A stretch of DNA of 64,000 bases from Scandinavium sp036271055 (GCF_036271055.1 NZ_DATBBJ010000006.1:1-64000), one strand, 5' to 3'; shown: positions 50,761 through 60,332, numbered from the stretch's first letter. The notes: generated from the sequence alone by a model not told the origin. Made by a program: numbers and translations.

Positions 50761-50804
50761 GAGACAGACGACAGACAATTAAAATGACAGAGCACACAAC
50801 ATCC

Positions 50805-50873
50805 ATGATTCGCATCAGCCGCATGACAACAATTATTACCACCACCATTACCACAGGTATCGGTGCGGGCTGA
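50805..50873 (+). CDS. thrL: ThrL, thr operon leader peptide
   Basis: 22 codons from ATG 50805, beginning MIRISRM and then a run of seven Thr and three Ile codons (TTIITTTITT), ending GIGAG. Starvation for charged tRNA-Thr or tRNA-Ile stalls the ribosome in this run and prevents formation of the attenuator. An in-frame ATG at 50784 lies where E. coli has ATT in otherwise matching leader sequence (acagag-acacaacatcc), so I keep the start aligned with E. coli thrL. Confidence 0.85.
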   Translation: MIRISRMTTIITTTITTGIGAG

Positions 50874-50895
50874 CGCGTACAGGAAAAAAGAAAAA

Positions 50896-50928
50896 AGCCC
50901 GCACCTGAACAGTGCGGGCTTTTTTTTC
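50896..50928 (+). terminator. thr operon attenuator
   Basis: AGCCCGCAC (50896-50904), loop ctgaaca, GTGCGGGCT (50912-50920), then eight T residues. The stem is perfect and lies 22 bases after the thrL stop. Confidence 0.92.
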
Positions 50929-50953
50929 GACCAAAGGTAACGAGGTAACAACC

Positions 50954-53416
50954 ATGCGAGTCTTGAAGTTCGGCGGTACATCAGTGGCAAATGCAGAACG
51001 TTTTCTGCGGGTTGCCGATATTCTGGAAAGCAATGCCAGGCAGGGGCAGGTAGCCACTGTGCTCTCTGCCCCGGCTAAAATCACCAACCATCTGGTCGCG
51101 ATGATTGAGAAAACCATCGGCGGTCAGGATGCACTCCCGAATATCGCCGATGCCGAACGTATTTTCACAGAGCTGCTTCAGGGACTGGCCGAGCTTCAGC
51201 CTGGTTTTCCTCACACCCAACTTAAAGCCTTTGTTGAACAAGAATTTGCGCAGATTAAGCATGTTCTGCATGGTGTCAGCCTGCTCGGACAATGTCCGGA
51301 CGGGGTTAACGCGAGCCTGATTTGTCGCGGCGAGAAGTTGTCGATTGCGATCATGGCTGGCTTGCTTGAAGCTCGGAGCCATAAAGTCAGCGTTATCGAT
51401 CCCGTTGAGAAGCTGCTGGCCGTCGGCCATTACCTCGAATCTACCGTTGATATTGCGGAGTCCACCCGTCGGATTGCCGCGAGCCAGATTCCATCAGACC
51501 ACATGGTGTTGATGGCGGGCTTTACGGCCGGTAACGACAGAGGCGAGCTTGTGGTGCTGGGGCGTAACGGTTCCGACTATTCCGCCGCCGTGCTGGCTGC
51601 GTGTCTGCGTGCTGACTGCTGTGAAATCTGGACCGACGTCGATGGGGTTTATACCTGTGATCCGCGCCAGGTGCCGGATGCGCGCCTGTTAAAATCGATG
51701 TCCTATCAGGAAGCGATGGAGCTTTCCTATTTCGGCGCGAAAGTGCTGCACCCGCGCACCATCGCACCTATCGCGCAGTTCCAGATCCCATGCCTGATCA
51801 AAAACACCGGTAATCCGCAAGCACCGGGCACCTTAATTGGCGCCAGCCACAACGAAGACGGTCTGGCGGTGAAGGGCATCTCCAATCTGAACAATATGGC
51901 GATGTTTAACGTCTCCGGACCGGGGATGAAAGGCATGGTCGGCATGGCGGCGCGTGTGTTCGCCACCATGTCTCGCGCCGGAATTTCGGTGGTGCTAATT
52001 ACCCAATCTTCTTCCGAATACAGCATCAGTTTCTGCGTGCCGCAAAGCGACAGTGCGCGTGCGAAAAGGGCGATGGAAGATGAGTTTTACCTCGAATTGA
52101 AAGAAGGGTTGCTGGAACCGCTGTCGATCATGGAGCGCCTGGCGATCATCTCCGTCGTCGGCGATGGTATGCGCACGCTGCGTGGCATCTCGGCGAAATT
52201 CTTTGCAGCACTTGCCCGCGCCAACATCAACATCGTGGCGATTGCTCAGGGCTCATCTGAACGTTCTATTTCTGTTGTGGTGAGCAATGATGACGCCACC
52301 ACTGGCGTACGCGTCACCCATCAGATGTTGTTCAATACCGACCAGGTGATTGAGGTCTTTGTGATTGGCGTCGGCGGTGTCGGCGGGGCGCTACTGGAAC
52401 AGCTTAAGCGTCAGCAAACCTGGCTCAAGAATAAGCATATCGACCTGCGTGTGTGCGGCGTGGCGAACTCACGCGCCTTGCTGACCAACGTCCATGGACT
52501 CAGCCTGGAAGACTGGAAAAGCGAACTGGCAGAAGCTAAAGAGCCGTTCAACCTGGGCCGCTTGATCCGTCTGGCGAAAGAGTATCACCTGCTGAACCCG
52601 GTGATCGTCGACTGTACCTCCAATCAGGCGGTAGCAGATCAGTACGCCGATTTCCTGCGTGAAGGCTTCCATGTGGTGACGCCGAATAAAAAAGCGAACA
52701 CTTCGTCGATGAACTACTATCACGAGCTACGTCAGGCGGCAGCAGGTTCGCGTCGTAAATTCCTGTACGACACCAACGTCGGTGCGGGTTTACCGGTCAT
52801 CGAGAACCTGCAAAACCTGTTGAACGCAGGTGATGAGTTGCAGAAATTCTCCGGCATTCTTTCGGGATCCCTATCGTTTATTTTCGGCAAGCTGGACGAG
52901 GGCATGAGTCTGTCGCAGGCGACCGGCATGGCGCGTGAAATGGGGTATACCGAGCCAGATCCGCGTGACGATCTTTCTGGTATGGACGTAGCGCGTAAGC
53001 TCTTGATCCTCGCCCGTGAAACGGGTCGTCATCTGGAACTGAGCGATATCGTGGTGGAATCCGTTCTGCCGAATCACTTTGACGACAGCGGCGATATCGA
53101 AAGTTTCATGGCGCGCCTGCCGCAGCTCGACGACGAGTTTGCCGCGCGTGTTGCCAAAGCCCGTGACGAAGGCAAAGTGCTGCGTTACGTCGGTAATATT
53201 GAAGATGACGGTGTGTGTCGCGTGAAAATTGCCGAAGTTGATGGCAACGATCCGTTGTTCAAAGTGAAAAACGGCGAGAACGCGCTGGCTTTCTACAGCC
53301 ACTATTATCAGCCGCTACCGCTGGTCCTTCGCGGTTACGGCGCGGGCAACGATGTGACCGCTGCAGGCGTGTTTGCCGACCTGCTGCGCACCCTGTCCTG
53401 GAAGTTAGGAGTTTAA
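50954..53416 (+). CDS. thrA: ThrA, bifunctional aspartokinase I / homoserine dehydrogenase I
   Basis: 820 residues from ATG 50954, the E. coli length. The frame is open 14 codons upstream but through the attenuator stem. The aspartokinase domain starts 'MRVLKFGGTSVANAERF' (K-F-G-G-T-S signature). Two ACT regulatory domains (about 310-460) bind threonine. The homoserine dehydrogenase half begins with the NAD(P) loop 'VIGVGGVGGALLEQL' (about 470) and has the catalytic Lys in 'SGILSGSLSFIFGKLDEG'. It catalyses the first and third steps from aspartate to threonine. thrB follows after 1 base. Confidence 0.97.
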   Translation: MRVLKFGGTSVANAERFLRVADILESNARQGQVATVLSAPAKITNHLVAMIEKTIGGQDALPNIADAERIFTELLQGLAELQPGFPHTQLKAFVEQEFAQIKHVLHGVSLLGQCPDGVNASLICRGEKLSIAIMAGLLEARSHKVSVIDPVEKLLAVGHYLESTVDIAESTRRIAASQIPSDHMVLMAGFTAGNDRGELVVLGRNGSDYSAAVLAACLRADCCEIWTDVDGVYTCDPRQVPDARLLKSMSYQEAMELSYFGAKVLHPRTIAPIAQFQIPCLIKNTGNPQAPGTLIGASHNEDGLAVKGISNLNNMAMFNVSGPGMKGMVGMAARVFATMSRAGISVVLITQSSSEYSISFCVPQSDSARAKRAMEDEFYLELKEGLLEPLSIMERLAIISVVGDGMRTLRGISAKFFAALARANINIVAIAQGSSERSISVVVSNDDATTGVRVTHQMLFNTDQVIEVFVIGVGGVGGALLEQLKRQQTWLKNKHIDLRVCGVANSRALLTNVHGLSLEDWKSELAEAKEPFNLGRLIRLAKEYHLLNPVIVDCTSNQAVADQYADFLREGFHVVTPNKKANTSSMNYYHELRQAAAGSRRKFLYDTNVGAGLPVIENLQNLLNAGDELQKFSGILSGSLSFIFGKLDEGMSLSQATGMAREMGYTEPDPRDDLSGMDVARKLLILARETGRHLELSDIVVESVLPNHFDDSGDIESFMARLPQLDDEFAARVAKARDEGKVLRYVGNIEDDGVCRVKIAEVDGNDPLFKVKNGENALAFYSHYYQPLPLVLRGYGAGNDVTAAGVFADLLRTLSWKLGV

Positions 53417-53417
53417 G

Positions 53418-54347
53418 ATGGTTAAGGTCTATGCCCCGGCGTCCAGCGCCAATATGAGCGTTGGGTTTGATGTGCTCGGCGCGGCCGTTGCGCCGGTAGA
53501 CGGCACGCTGCTGGGCGATAACGTGGAAGTGGTCGCGGCTGACGTGTTCAGCCTGAAAAACGTCGGCCATTTCGCCAGCAAGCTGCCGACTGAGCCGCGC
53601 GAAAACATTGTTTACCAGTGCTGGGAACGCTTCTGCCAGGAAATTGGCAAAACGGTGCCCGTCGCGATGACCCTCGAAAAGAACATGCCCATTGGTTCCG
53701 GGCTTGGCTCAAGCGCCTGCTCGGTGGTTGCCGCTTTAGTGGCGATGAATGAATACTGTGGCAAACCGTTGAATGACAGCAAAATGCTGTCATTGATGGG
53801 CGAACTGGAAGGGCGCATCTCGGGAAGCGTGCATTACGATAACGTCGCGCCGTGTTTCCTCGGCGGCATCCAGTTGATGCTGGAAGAAAACGGCATTATC
53901 AGTCAGCAAATTCCGGCCTTTGATGAGTGGCTGTGGGTGCTGGCGTATCCGGGCATTAAAGTGTCGACCGCTGAAGCGCGCGCTATCTTACCGGCGCAGT
54001 ATCGCCGTCAGGATTGCATTGCGCACGGTCGCCATTTGGCCGGTTTTATTCATGCCTGCTATAGCCGCCAGCCCGAGCTTGCGGCAAAGCTGATGAAAGA
54101 TGTGATTGCGGAACCGTATCGCACCAAGCTGCTGCCAGGGTTTGGCGAAGCGCGTCAGGCTGTCGCCGAAATCGGTGCGCTGGCGAGTGGCATTTCGGGT
54201 TCTGGCCCGACCATGTTCGCTCTGTGCGATAACCCGGAAACTGCACAACGAGTCGCAGACTGGCTCAGTAAACACTATCTGCAAAATCAGGAAGGCTTCG
54301 TTCATATTTGCCGGCTGGATACGGCGGGCGCTCGCGTAGTGGGATAA
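53418..54347 (+). CDS. thrB: ThrB, homoserine kinase
   Basis: 309 residues, as in E. coli. The GHMP-kinase ATP loop 'MPIGSGLGSSACSVVAAL' (about 89-106) and the C-terminal 'GSGPTMFALCD' (about 262) are intact. The N-terminus reads 'MVKVYAPASSANMSVGFDVL'. It phosphorylates homoserine. One base separates it from thrA and three from thrC, so the three are tightly coupled. Confidence 0.97.
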   Translation: MVKVYAPASSANMSVGFDVLGAAVAPVDGTLLGDNVEVVAADVFSLKNVGHFASKLPTEPRENIVYQCWERFCQEIGKTVPVAMTLEKNMPIGSGLGSSACSVVAALVAMNEYCGKPLNDSKMLSLMGELEGRISGSVHYDNVAPCFLGGIQLMLEENGIISQQIPAFDEWLWVLAYPGIKVSTAEARAILPAQYRRQDCIAHGRHLAGFIHACYSRQPELAAKLMKDVIAEPYRTKLLPGFGEARQAVAEIGALASGISGSGPTMFALCDNPETAQRVADWLSKHYLQNQEGFVHICRLDTAGARVVG

Positions 54348-54350
54348 CCG

Positions 54351-55637
54351 ATGAAACTGTATAACTTAAAAGATCATAATGAACAGGTCAGCTTCGCGCA
54401 GGCCATCACGCAAGGTTTGGGTAAAAATCAGGGGCTGTTCTTTCCGCACGACCTGCCGGAATTCAGCCTGACCGAAATCGACGAACTGCTGAAAATGGAT
54501 TTCGTGACCCGTAGCGCCAAAATTTTGTCGGCGTTTATCGGCGATGAAATTGCCCCGCAGGAACTGGAATCACGCGTTCGTGCAGCGTTTGCTTTCCCGG
54601 CTCCCGTTAAACCTGTGCTGGATGACGTGGGTTGCCTGGAGTTGTTCCACGGCCCAACGCTGGCGTTTAAAGATTTCGGCGGCCGTTTCATGGCGCAAAT
54701 GCTGACGCTTATCAGCGGTGAAAAGCCCGTCACCATTTTGACCGCGACTTCTGGTGATACCGGTGCGGCGGTTGCGCACGCGTTTTACGGTTTGAAGAAT
54801 GTGCGTGTGGTGATCCTTTATCCGAATGGCAAAATCAGCCCGTTGCAGGAAAAACTGTTCTGTACCCTCGGCGGCAACATTGAAACCGTGGCTATCGACG
54901 GTGACTTTGATGCTTGTCAGGCGCTGGTGAAACAGGCGTTTGATGACGAAGAGCTGAAAATGGCGTTAGGGCTGAACTCCGCGAACTCTATCAACATCAG
55001 CCGCCTTCTGGCGCAGATTTGCTACTACTTCGAAGCGGTGGCGCAACTGCCACAGGACGCGCGTAATCAGCTGGTGATTTCTGTGCCAAGCGGCAATTTT
55101 GGTGATTTAACGGCGGGCCTGCTGGCGAAATCGCTCGGCCTGCCGGTGAAGCGTTTTATCGCCGCGACCAATGCCAACGACACCGTACCGCGCTTCTTGC
55201 AGGAAGGCAGCTGGAAACCGAAATCGACGCAGGCCACGCTTTCTAACGCTATGGACGTCAGTCAGCCGAATAACTGGCCGCGCGTGGAAGAACTGTTCCG
55301 CCGCAAAGTATGGCGTCTTAACGAACTGGGTTACGCGGCGGTGGATGATGACACCACCAAAGCGACTATGCGTGAGTTGCAGGAAATCGGCTATACCTCT
55401 GAACCTCATGCGGCAGTAGCTTATCGCGCGTTGCGCGACCAGCTGAATCCGGGCGAGTACGGCCTGTTCCTCGGCACCGCGCACCCGGCAAAATTCAAGG
55501 AAAGCGTAGAGGCGATTCTTGAGACCCAGCTGTCTCTGCCAAAAGAGCTGGCTGATCGTGCAGATCTGCCGCTGCTGTCGGCACATCTACCAGCCGATTT
55601 TGCCGAGTTACGTAAGCTGATGATGGCAAAGGCATAA
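54351..55637 (+). CDS. thrC: ThrC, threonine synthase
   Basis: 428 residues, as in E. coli. A PLP fold-type II enzyme. The Schiff-base lysine is K107 in 'GPTLAFKDFGG', and 'TATSGDTGAAVAHAF' (about 151) and 'SVPSGNFGDLTAG' (about 244) hold the phosphate. It converts phosphohomoserine to threonine. Last gene of the operon, followed by a strong terminator. Confidence 0.97.
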   Translation: MKLYNLKDHNEQVSFAQAITQGLGKNQGLFFPHDLPEFSLTEIDELLKMDFVTRSAKILSAFIGDEIAPQELESRVRAAFAFPAPVKPVLDDVGCLELFHGPTLAFKDFGGRFMAQMLTLISGEKPVTILTATSGDTGAAVAHAFYGLKNVRVVILYPNGKISPLQEKLFCTLGGNIETVAIDGDFDACQALVKQAFDDEELKMALGLNSANSINISRLLAQICYYFEAVAQLPQDARNQLVISVPSGNFGDLTAGLLAKSLGLPVKRFIAATNANDTVPRFLQEGSWKPKSTQATLSNAMDVSQPNNWPRVEELFRRKVWRLNELGYAAVDDDTTKATMRELQEIGYTSEPHAAVAYRALRDQLNPGEYGLFLGTAHPAKFKESVEAILETQLSLPKELADRADLPLLSAHLPADFAELRKLMMAKA

Positions 55638-55659
55638 CTTAACTTTCTCTTCTACAAAG

Positions 55660-55695
55660 AGCCGGATGGGCATTGCTCATATCCGGCTTTTTTTA
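55660..55695 (+). terminator. Terminator of the thr operon
   Basis: AGCCGGAT (55660-55667) pairs with ATCCGGCT (55681-55688), followed by TTTTTTT. Confidence 0.88.
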
Positions 55696-55863
55696 TGTCT
55701 GAAATATGGAGAGAAAAAGGAGAGAATCAGCAGGAATTAAGGACGAATTCCCAATAAATGCGGGCACTTAGAGATTAGGATTGCGGAGAATAACAACTCG
55801 GCTTCCGGGGGCGTACTCTCATTCCATCGACCCATAACGGGCAATGATGAGATTGGAGTAACT

Positions 55864-56166
55864 ATGTCTAAAATGAAATCTGTTTTCCTGGCGCTTTCTA
55901 TGATGCTGGTGGCTCCTGCGGCGGTACACGCCTCTGAAATCACGCTGGTTCCGGCGGTTAAACTGCAGATTGGTGATCAGGATAATCGTGGCAACTATTG
56001 GGATGGTGGCAACTGGCGTGACCATGACTGGTGGGGTCATCACTATGAGCGCTACAACAATCACTGGCGTGCACGCTACGAGCCACACTATGACCATCGC
56101 GACGATCATCATGATCACCACGATGATCATCACAACAACCATGACGATCATGGTCATCATCACTGA
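55864..56166 (+). CDS. yaaX: YaaX, secreted His/Asp-rich DUF2502 protein
   Basis: 100 residues from ATG 55864, with GGAG 9 bases upstream. A signal peptide is cut after 'AAVHA' (about 23). A short DUF2502 motif follows ('EITLVPAVKLQIGDQDNRGN'), then a Trp/His/Asp-rich part ending in about 35 residues made almost entirely of His and Asp with a few Asn. Such tails bind divalent metals (inference), and the protein would be periplasmic. In E. coli yaaX is 98 residues and of unknown function. Monotonous CAT/CAC/GAT codons create long spurious frames on both strands. Confidence 0.88.
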   Translation: MSKMKSVFLALSMMLVAPAAVHASEITLVPAVKLQIGDQDNRGNYWDGGNWRDHDWWGHHYERYNNHWRARYEPHYDHRDDHHDHHDDHHNNHDDHGHHH

Positions 56167-56204
56167 TTCGTTTCCCCCCACGCAGGCAAGGTGAGGGGGA
56201 AATG

Positions 56205-56981
56205 TTATTTCTGCTCGTGACGCTTAAAGACTAATTCGCCGTTAACCGACGCCGCTTCATCAAAGAAATACCCTTCGCTATCAAACTCTTTCAACTGCTC
56301 TGGAGTCGTCAGGCGGTTCGCGATGATGTACCGACTCATCAGCCCCCGCGCTTTTTTGGCGTAGAAACTAATGACTTTAAACTTGCCGTTTTTCTCATCC
56401 AGGAACACTGGCTTGATGATCGTCCCGTTCAGCGCTTTTGGCTTCACCGAGCGGAAATATTCGTCCGAGGCCAGGTTGATAACAATGTCGTCGCCCTGGG
56501 CTTTCAACGCGTCATTGAGCTTATGGGTGATAACGTCACCCCAGAAATGGTAGAGATCTTTGCCTTTGGCGTTTTCGAGGCGAATGCCCATTTCCAGACG
56601 ATACGGCTGCATTAAATCCAGCGGGCGCAATACACCGTAAAGACCGGAGAGCATGCGCAAATGCTGCTGGGCGAAATCAAAATCTGCTTCGCTGAACTCT
56701 TCTGCCTGTAAGCCCGTGTAGACGTCGCCTTTAAACGCGAGGATCGCCGGACGCGCGTTTTGCGGTGTGAAATCCGGGTGCCAGTCGTGAAAACGAGTGG
56801 CGTTGAGATCGGCCAGTTTGTCGCTGATGCTCATCAGCTTGCCAATCTGCGGCGCGGAAAGCTTACGTGCGACGGTAATCAACTGCTGGGAGTAATCCAG
56901 CAGCTCAGGATGGGTATAGCGCGTGGTTGGCAGCTCGCTTTGGTAATCGAGCGTTTTAGCAGGTGAAATCAGAATCAGCAT
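56205..56981 (-). CDS. yaaA: YaaA, peroxide stress protein (DUF328)
   Basis: 258 residues, one more than E. coli. The UPF0246 pattern is complete: 'MLILISPAKTLDYQSELPT', 'FKGDVYTGLQAEEF' (about 81-94), 'LSGLYGVLRPLDLMQPYRLEMG' (about 110-131, in pieces) and 'ISFYAKKARGLMSRYI' (about 207-222). In E. coli it is induced by OxyR and lowers intracellular free iron under H2O2, and it has a DNA-binding fold. It lies convergently to yaaX and 66 bases downstream of yaaJ on the same strand. Confidence 0.94.
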   Translation of the reverse strand: MLILISPAKTLDYQSELPTTRYTHPELLDYSQQLITVARKLSAPQIGKLMSISDKLADLNATRFHDWHPDFTPQNARPAILAFKGDVYTGLQAEEFSEADFDFAQQHLRMLSGLYGVLRPLDLMQPYRLEMGIRLENAKGKDLYHFWGDVITHKLNDALKAQGDDIVINLASDEYFRSVKPKALNGTIIKPVFLDEKNGKFKVISFYAKKARGLMSRYIIANRLTTPEQLKEFDSEGYFFDEAASVNGELVFKRHEQK

Positions 56982-57047
56982 AATCAGTCCTTGCGGGCAT
57001 TTTTCCGTGACTTTAGCAAAAAACGACCGCGAAGGGATCGATAGCTG

Positions 57048-58478
57048 CTATTGGCGCGGCACATCATCCCAACTTCCCTCGGATAATTGCTGCTCGATGT
57101 CGGGATAGCGCGCCAGATCGAACACCGGTTTAATACCGAGTTTCCTTTGGCGTAAATAATCGCTGGCGATAATCCGCACCACTGGGGAAAGCAGCAGAAT
57201 AGCCGTCAGGTTAGTGATCGCCATCAGTGCCATAATAATATCGGCCAACTGCCAGACTACGGGCAGGCTCAAGAGAGTACCGCACATCACCATCAGCAAC
57301 GTTATCACGCGCAGCAGCCAGACGTTTCGCGGCGTGTTCTTCTTCAGGTAAATCAGGTTATTTTCCGCGTAGATGTAGTTAGCGACAATCGAACTGAAGG
57401 AAAACAGCAGGACGATACCTGCAACAAACCCCGCGCCCCAACTCCCGGCGAGCGATGACATCGCTTTTTGTACCAGTTGAACTCCATTGAACGACGTTAG
57501 CGTAGTGTCATGCCCGGCGAGCAGTAGCACGATTGCCGTAGCGGTACAGATAACCAGGGTATCCACCAATACGCCAATCATCTGGACAATCCCCTGCGCG
57601 GCAGGATGTGGCGGCCATGAGGCGGCGGCCGCTGCGGCATTGGGTGTAGAACCCATACCGGCTTCGTTGGAAAACATACCTCGCTGAATACCACTGGTGA
57701 GGGCCTGACTGATGGTGTAACCCACCGCACCCGCGGCAGCTTCTTGCCAACCAAATGCGCTACGGATAATGGTTTCGAATATGTGTGGGATTTGATTGAG
57801 ATGCCACAGGCTGATGAAAATACTGGTCGCCACCCACAGCAGTGCCATAATCGGCACCAGCCACTGCATCATTTTCGCGACACCGCGCAGGCCGCGCATG
57901 ATCGCTATTAGTGTGAAAACCATCAATACCAGGCCGGTCACGAACTCTGGCAGATGAAACGCGTAGTGCATGGCGTTAGCGACGGAATTGGCCTGTACCG
58001 TGTTGAAAATCAGGCCATACGCCAACAACAGGAAAACCGAAAACATCACGCCCATCCAGCGCATGCCCAAGCCGCGAGACATATACCATGCCGGGCCGCC
58101 GCGGAACTGTCCTTCGGCATCTCGTTCTTTGTAGAGCTGCGCCAGAGAGCATTCGGCGAAACTGCTCGCCATGCCAATTATCGCGGACACCCACATCCAG
58201 AACACCGCGCCGGGACCGCCTGCGGTAATCGCAATCGCCACACCAGCGAGGTTCCCGCTGCCCACTCGCGCCGCCAGACTGGTGCAGAGCGCCTGAAAAG
58301 ACGTTAACCCATCAGGCTGTGAGCTAAGGCTACTTTTAAGACTTTTACCGAAATGGCGAAGATAGCGAAACTGGATATATCCCGTTCGCCAGGTGAACCA
58401 CACTCCGGTGCCGAGCAGCAGGTAAATCATTACCGAGCCCCAGAGTATTTCATTAATAAATGATAAAAATTCAGGCAT
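57048..58478 (-). CDS. yaaJ: YaaJ, sodium:alanine/glycine symporter family protein
   Basis: 476 residues, as in E. coli. An AGCS-family carrier with about ten to eleven spans. The signature 'GSGNLAGVAIAITAGGPGAVFWMW' (in pieces, about 73-97) and 'GMFSNEAGMGSTPNAAAAA' (about 272-290) are intact. It imports a small neutral amino acid with Na+ or H+, though the substrate of YaaJ itself is not firmly known. It is divergent from talB with about 200 bases between starts. Confidence 0.93.
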   Translation of the reverse strand: MPEFLSFINEILWGSVMIYLLLGTGVWFTWRTGYIQFRYLRHFGKSLKSSLSSQPDGLTSFQALCTSLAARVGSGNLAGVAIAITAGGPGAVFWMWVSAIIGMASSFAECSLAQLYKERDAEGQFRGGPAWYMSRGLGMRWMGVMFSVFLLLAYGLIFNTVQANSVANAMHYAFHLPEFVTGLVLMVFTLIAIMRGLRGVAKMMQWLVPIMALLWVATSIFISLWHLNQIPHIFETIIRSAFGWQEAAAGAVGYTISQALTSGIQRGMFSNEAGMGSTPNAAAAAASWPPHPAAQGIVQMIGVLVDTLVICTATAIVLLLAGHDTTLTSFNGVQLVQKAMSSLAGSWGAGFVAGIVLLFSFSSIVANYIYAENNLIYLKKNTPRNVWLLRVITLLMVMCGTLLSLPVVWQLADIIMALMAITNLTAILLLSPVVRIIASDYLRQRKLGIKPVFDLARYPDIEQQLSEGSWDDVPRQ

Positions 58479-58681
58479 TTGACGTCCTTATATCGATGCC
58501 GGAGACCACGTTAAGCACTGCCATTTTGCAGACAATCCATTATCAGGCAGGTGAGGAATAGGATGAGTTTATCATACTCTGCGCTCTTGAGCCGTCTGCG
58601 GTTGCGCTGACAACCGGGCGTGATATTATCGAAAGCAGACTGGTTACATCCCCCTAACAGCTGTTTAAAGAGAAACATATC

Positions 58682-59635
58682 ATGACGGATAAATTGACCT
58701 CCCTGCGTCAGTACACAACCGTAGTGGCTGACACCGGAGACATCGCGGCAATGAAGCTGTATCAGCCTCAGGATGCGACAACCAACCCTTCTCTGATCCT
58801 GGGCGCTGCTCAGATCCCGGAATACCGCAAGCTGATTGACGAAGCGATTGCCTGGGCGAAAAGCCAGAGCAGCAACCGCGAGCAGCAGATTGTTGATGCG
58901 ACCGACAAACTGGCGGTAAACATCGGTCTGGAGATCCTGAAACTGATCCCGGGTCGTATCTCCACCGAAGTTGATGCGCGTCTGTCCTACGACACCGAAG
59001 CCTCTATCGCTAAAGCGAAACACCTGATCAAGCTGTACAACGATGCAGGCATCAGCAATGACCGTATCCTGATCAAACTGGCGTCTACCTGGCAGGGTAT
59101 TCGTGCCGCTGAGCAGCTTGAAAAAGAAGGCATCAACTGTAACCTGACGCTGCTGTTCTCCTTCGCGCAGGCGCGTGCTTGTGCAGAAGCGGGCGTGTTC
59201 CTGATTTCGCCGTTTGTTGGCCGTATCCTCGACTGGTACAAATCCAACACCGACAAGAAAGAGTATGCACCGGCAGAAGATCCAGGCGTTGTGTCTGTGT
59301 CTGAAATCTACAGCTACTACAAACAACACGGCTACGAAACAGTCGTGATGGGTGCAAGCTTCCGTAACGTGGGCGAAATTCTGGAACTGGCTGGCTGTGA
59401 CCGCCTGACCATCGCTCCACCTCTGCTGAAAGAACTGGCAGAAGCTGACGGCGCTGTCGAACGCAAACTGGTTTACACGGGTGATGTGAAAGCGCGTCCA
59501 GAGCGTATCTCTGAATCCCAGTTCCTGTGGCAGCACAACCAGGATCCAATGGCAGTAGATAAACTGGCGGATGGTATCCGTAAGTTTGCTATCGACCAGG
59601 AAAAACTGGAAAAAATGATCGGCGACCTGCTGTAA
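58682..59635 (+). CDS. talB: TalB, transaldolase B
   Basis: 317 residues, as in E. coli. The Schiff-base lysine is K132 in 'RILIKLASTWQG'. 'ATTNPSLIL' (about 32-40) is the N-terminal signature and 'VSVSEIYSYYKQHGYETVVMGASFRN' (two pieces, about 210-235) forms the phosphate site. It moves a dihydroxyacetone unit between sedoheptulose-7-phosphate and glyceraldehyde-3-phosphate. Codon bias is very strong, as for a highly expressed gene. A hairpin follows its stop. Confidence 0.97.
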   Translation: MTDKLTSLRQYTTVVADTGDIAAMKLYQPQDATTNPSLILGAAQIPEYRKLIDEAIAWAKSQSSNREQQIVDATDKLAVNIGLEILKLIPGRISTEVDARLSYDTEASIAKAKHLIKLYNDAGISNDRILIKLASTWQGIRAAEQLEKEGINCNLTLLFSFAQARACAEAGVFLISPFVGRILDWYKSNTDKKEYAPAEDPGVVSVSEIYSYYKQHGYETVVMGASFRNVGEILELAGCDRLTIAPPLLKELAEADGAVERKLVYTGDVKARPERISESQFLWQHNQDPMAVDKLADGIRKFAIDQEKLEKMIGDLL

Positions 59636-59643
59636 TCATTCAG

Positions 59644-59672
59644 GCTGTGACCGGGCTTCCGGTCACAGCTTC
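59644..59672 (+). terminator. Terminator-like hairpin after talB
   Basis: GCTGTGACCGG (59644-59654), loop gctt, CCGGTCACAGC (59659-59669). Only a short T-run follows. Confidence 0.7.
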
Positions 59673-59744
59673 CTCGCGTTATTTGTCTCTGTTTCCCTCC
59701 TGCGTGTATCATTCCATTTAACCGCATTTTTTAACGGAATAGAT

Positions 59745-60332
59745 ATGAACACTCTTCGCATTGGCCTTGTTTCCATCTCCGATCGTGCCTCCAGTGGCGT
59801 CTACCAGGACGAAGGCATTCCCGCGCTTGAAGCGTGGCTGGCCCAGGCTTTAACCACTCCCTTTGAATTGCAAACCCGTCTGATCCCTGATGAGCAAGTC
59901 ATTATCGAGCAGACGCTGTGCGAGCTGGTGGATGAAATGAGCTGCCATTTGGTGCTGACCACAGGCGGTACGGGTCCCGCGCGTCGGGATGTGACGCCAG
60001 ACGCAACACTGGCGATTGCCGATCGTGAAATGCCGGGCTTTGGCGAGCAGATGCGTCAGATAAGCCTGCACTTTGTACCGACTGCGATCCTTTCGCGCCA
60101 GGTGGGCGTTATTCGCAAACAGGCGTTAATTCTCAATCTGCCGGGGCAACCAAAATCTATTCAGGAAACCCTGGAAGGGGTGAAAGATGAGGCCGGGAAG
60201 GTGTTAGTGCATGGGATCTTTGCAAGTGTACCTTATTGTGTACAGTTGCTTGAGGGGCCGTATGTGGAAACCAATCCGCAGGTAGTAGCAGCATTTCGCC
60301 CGAAAAGCGCGCGACGTGAAACAATCTCCTGA
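59745..60332 (+). CDS. mog: Mog, molybdopterin adenylyltransferase
   Basis: 195 residues, as in E. coli. The MoCF fold starts 'LRIGLVSISDRASSGVYQDE'. The conserved 'LTTGGTGPARRDVTPDATLA' (about 69-88) holds the aspartate that positions molybdopterin, and 'REMPGFGEQMR' follows. It adenylates molybdopterin before molybdate insertion by MoeA. ATG 59745 follows a short A/T spacer. The next gene is an unrelated transporter instead of E. coli satP. Confidence 0.95.
   Translation: MNTLRIGLVSISDRASSGVYQDEGIPALEAWLAQALTTPFELQTRLIPDEQVIIEQTLCELVDEMSCHLVLTTGGTGPARRDVTPDATLAIADREMPGFGEQMRQISLHFVPTAILSRQVGVIRKQALILNLPGQPKSIQETLEGVKDEAGKVLVHGIFASVPYCVQLLEGPYVETNPQVVAAFRPKSARRETIS

Noticed and set aside
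55819..56181. Minus-strand 120-residue frame rich in Met, Val and Ile that looks like a membrane protein
   Set aside because: It is the exact complement of the CAT/CAC/GAT codons of the yaaX His/Asp tail. The hydrophobicity is a codon artefact and no ribosome site precedes it.
58511..59536. Minus-strand 341-residue frame opposite talB
   Set aside because: It arises from strong codon bias in talB; its residues show no family pattern and it lacks a ribosome site.
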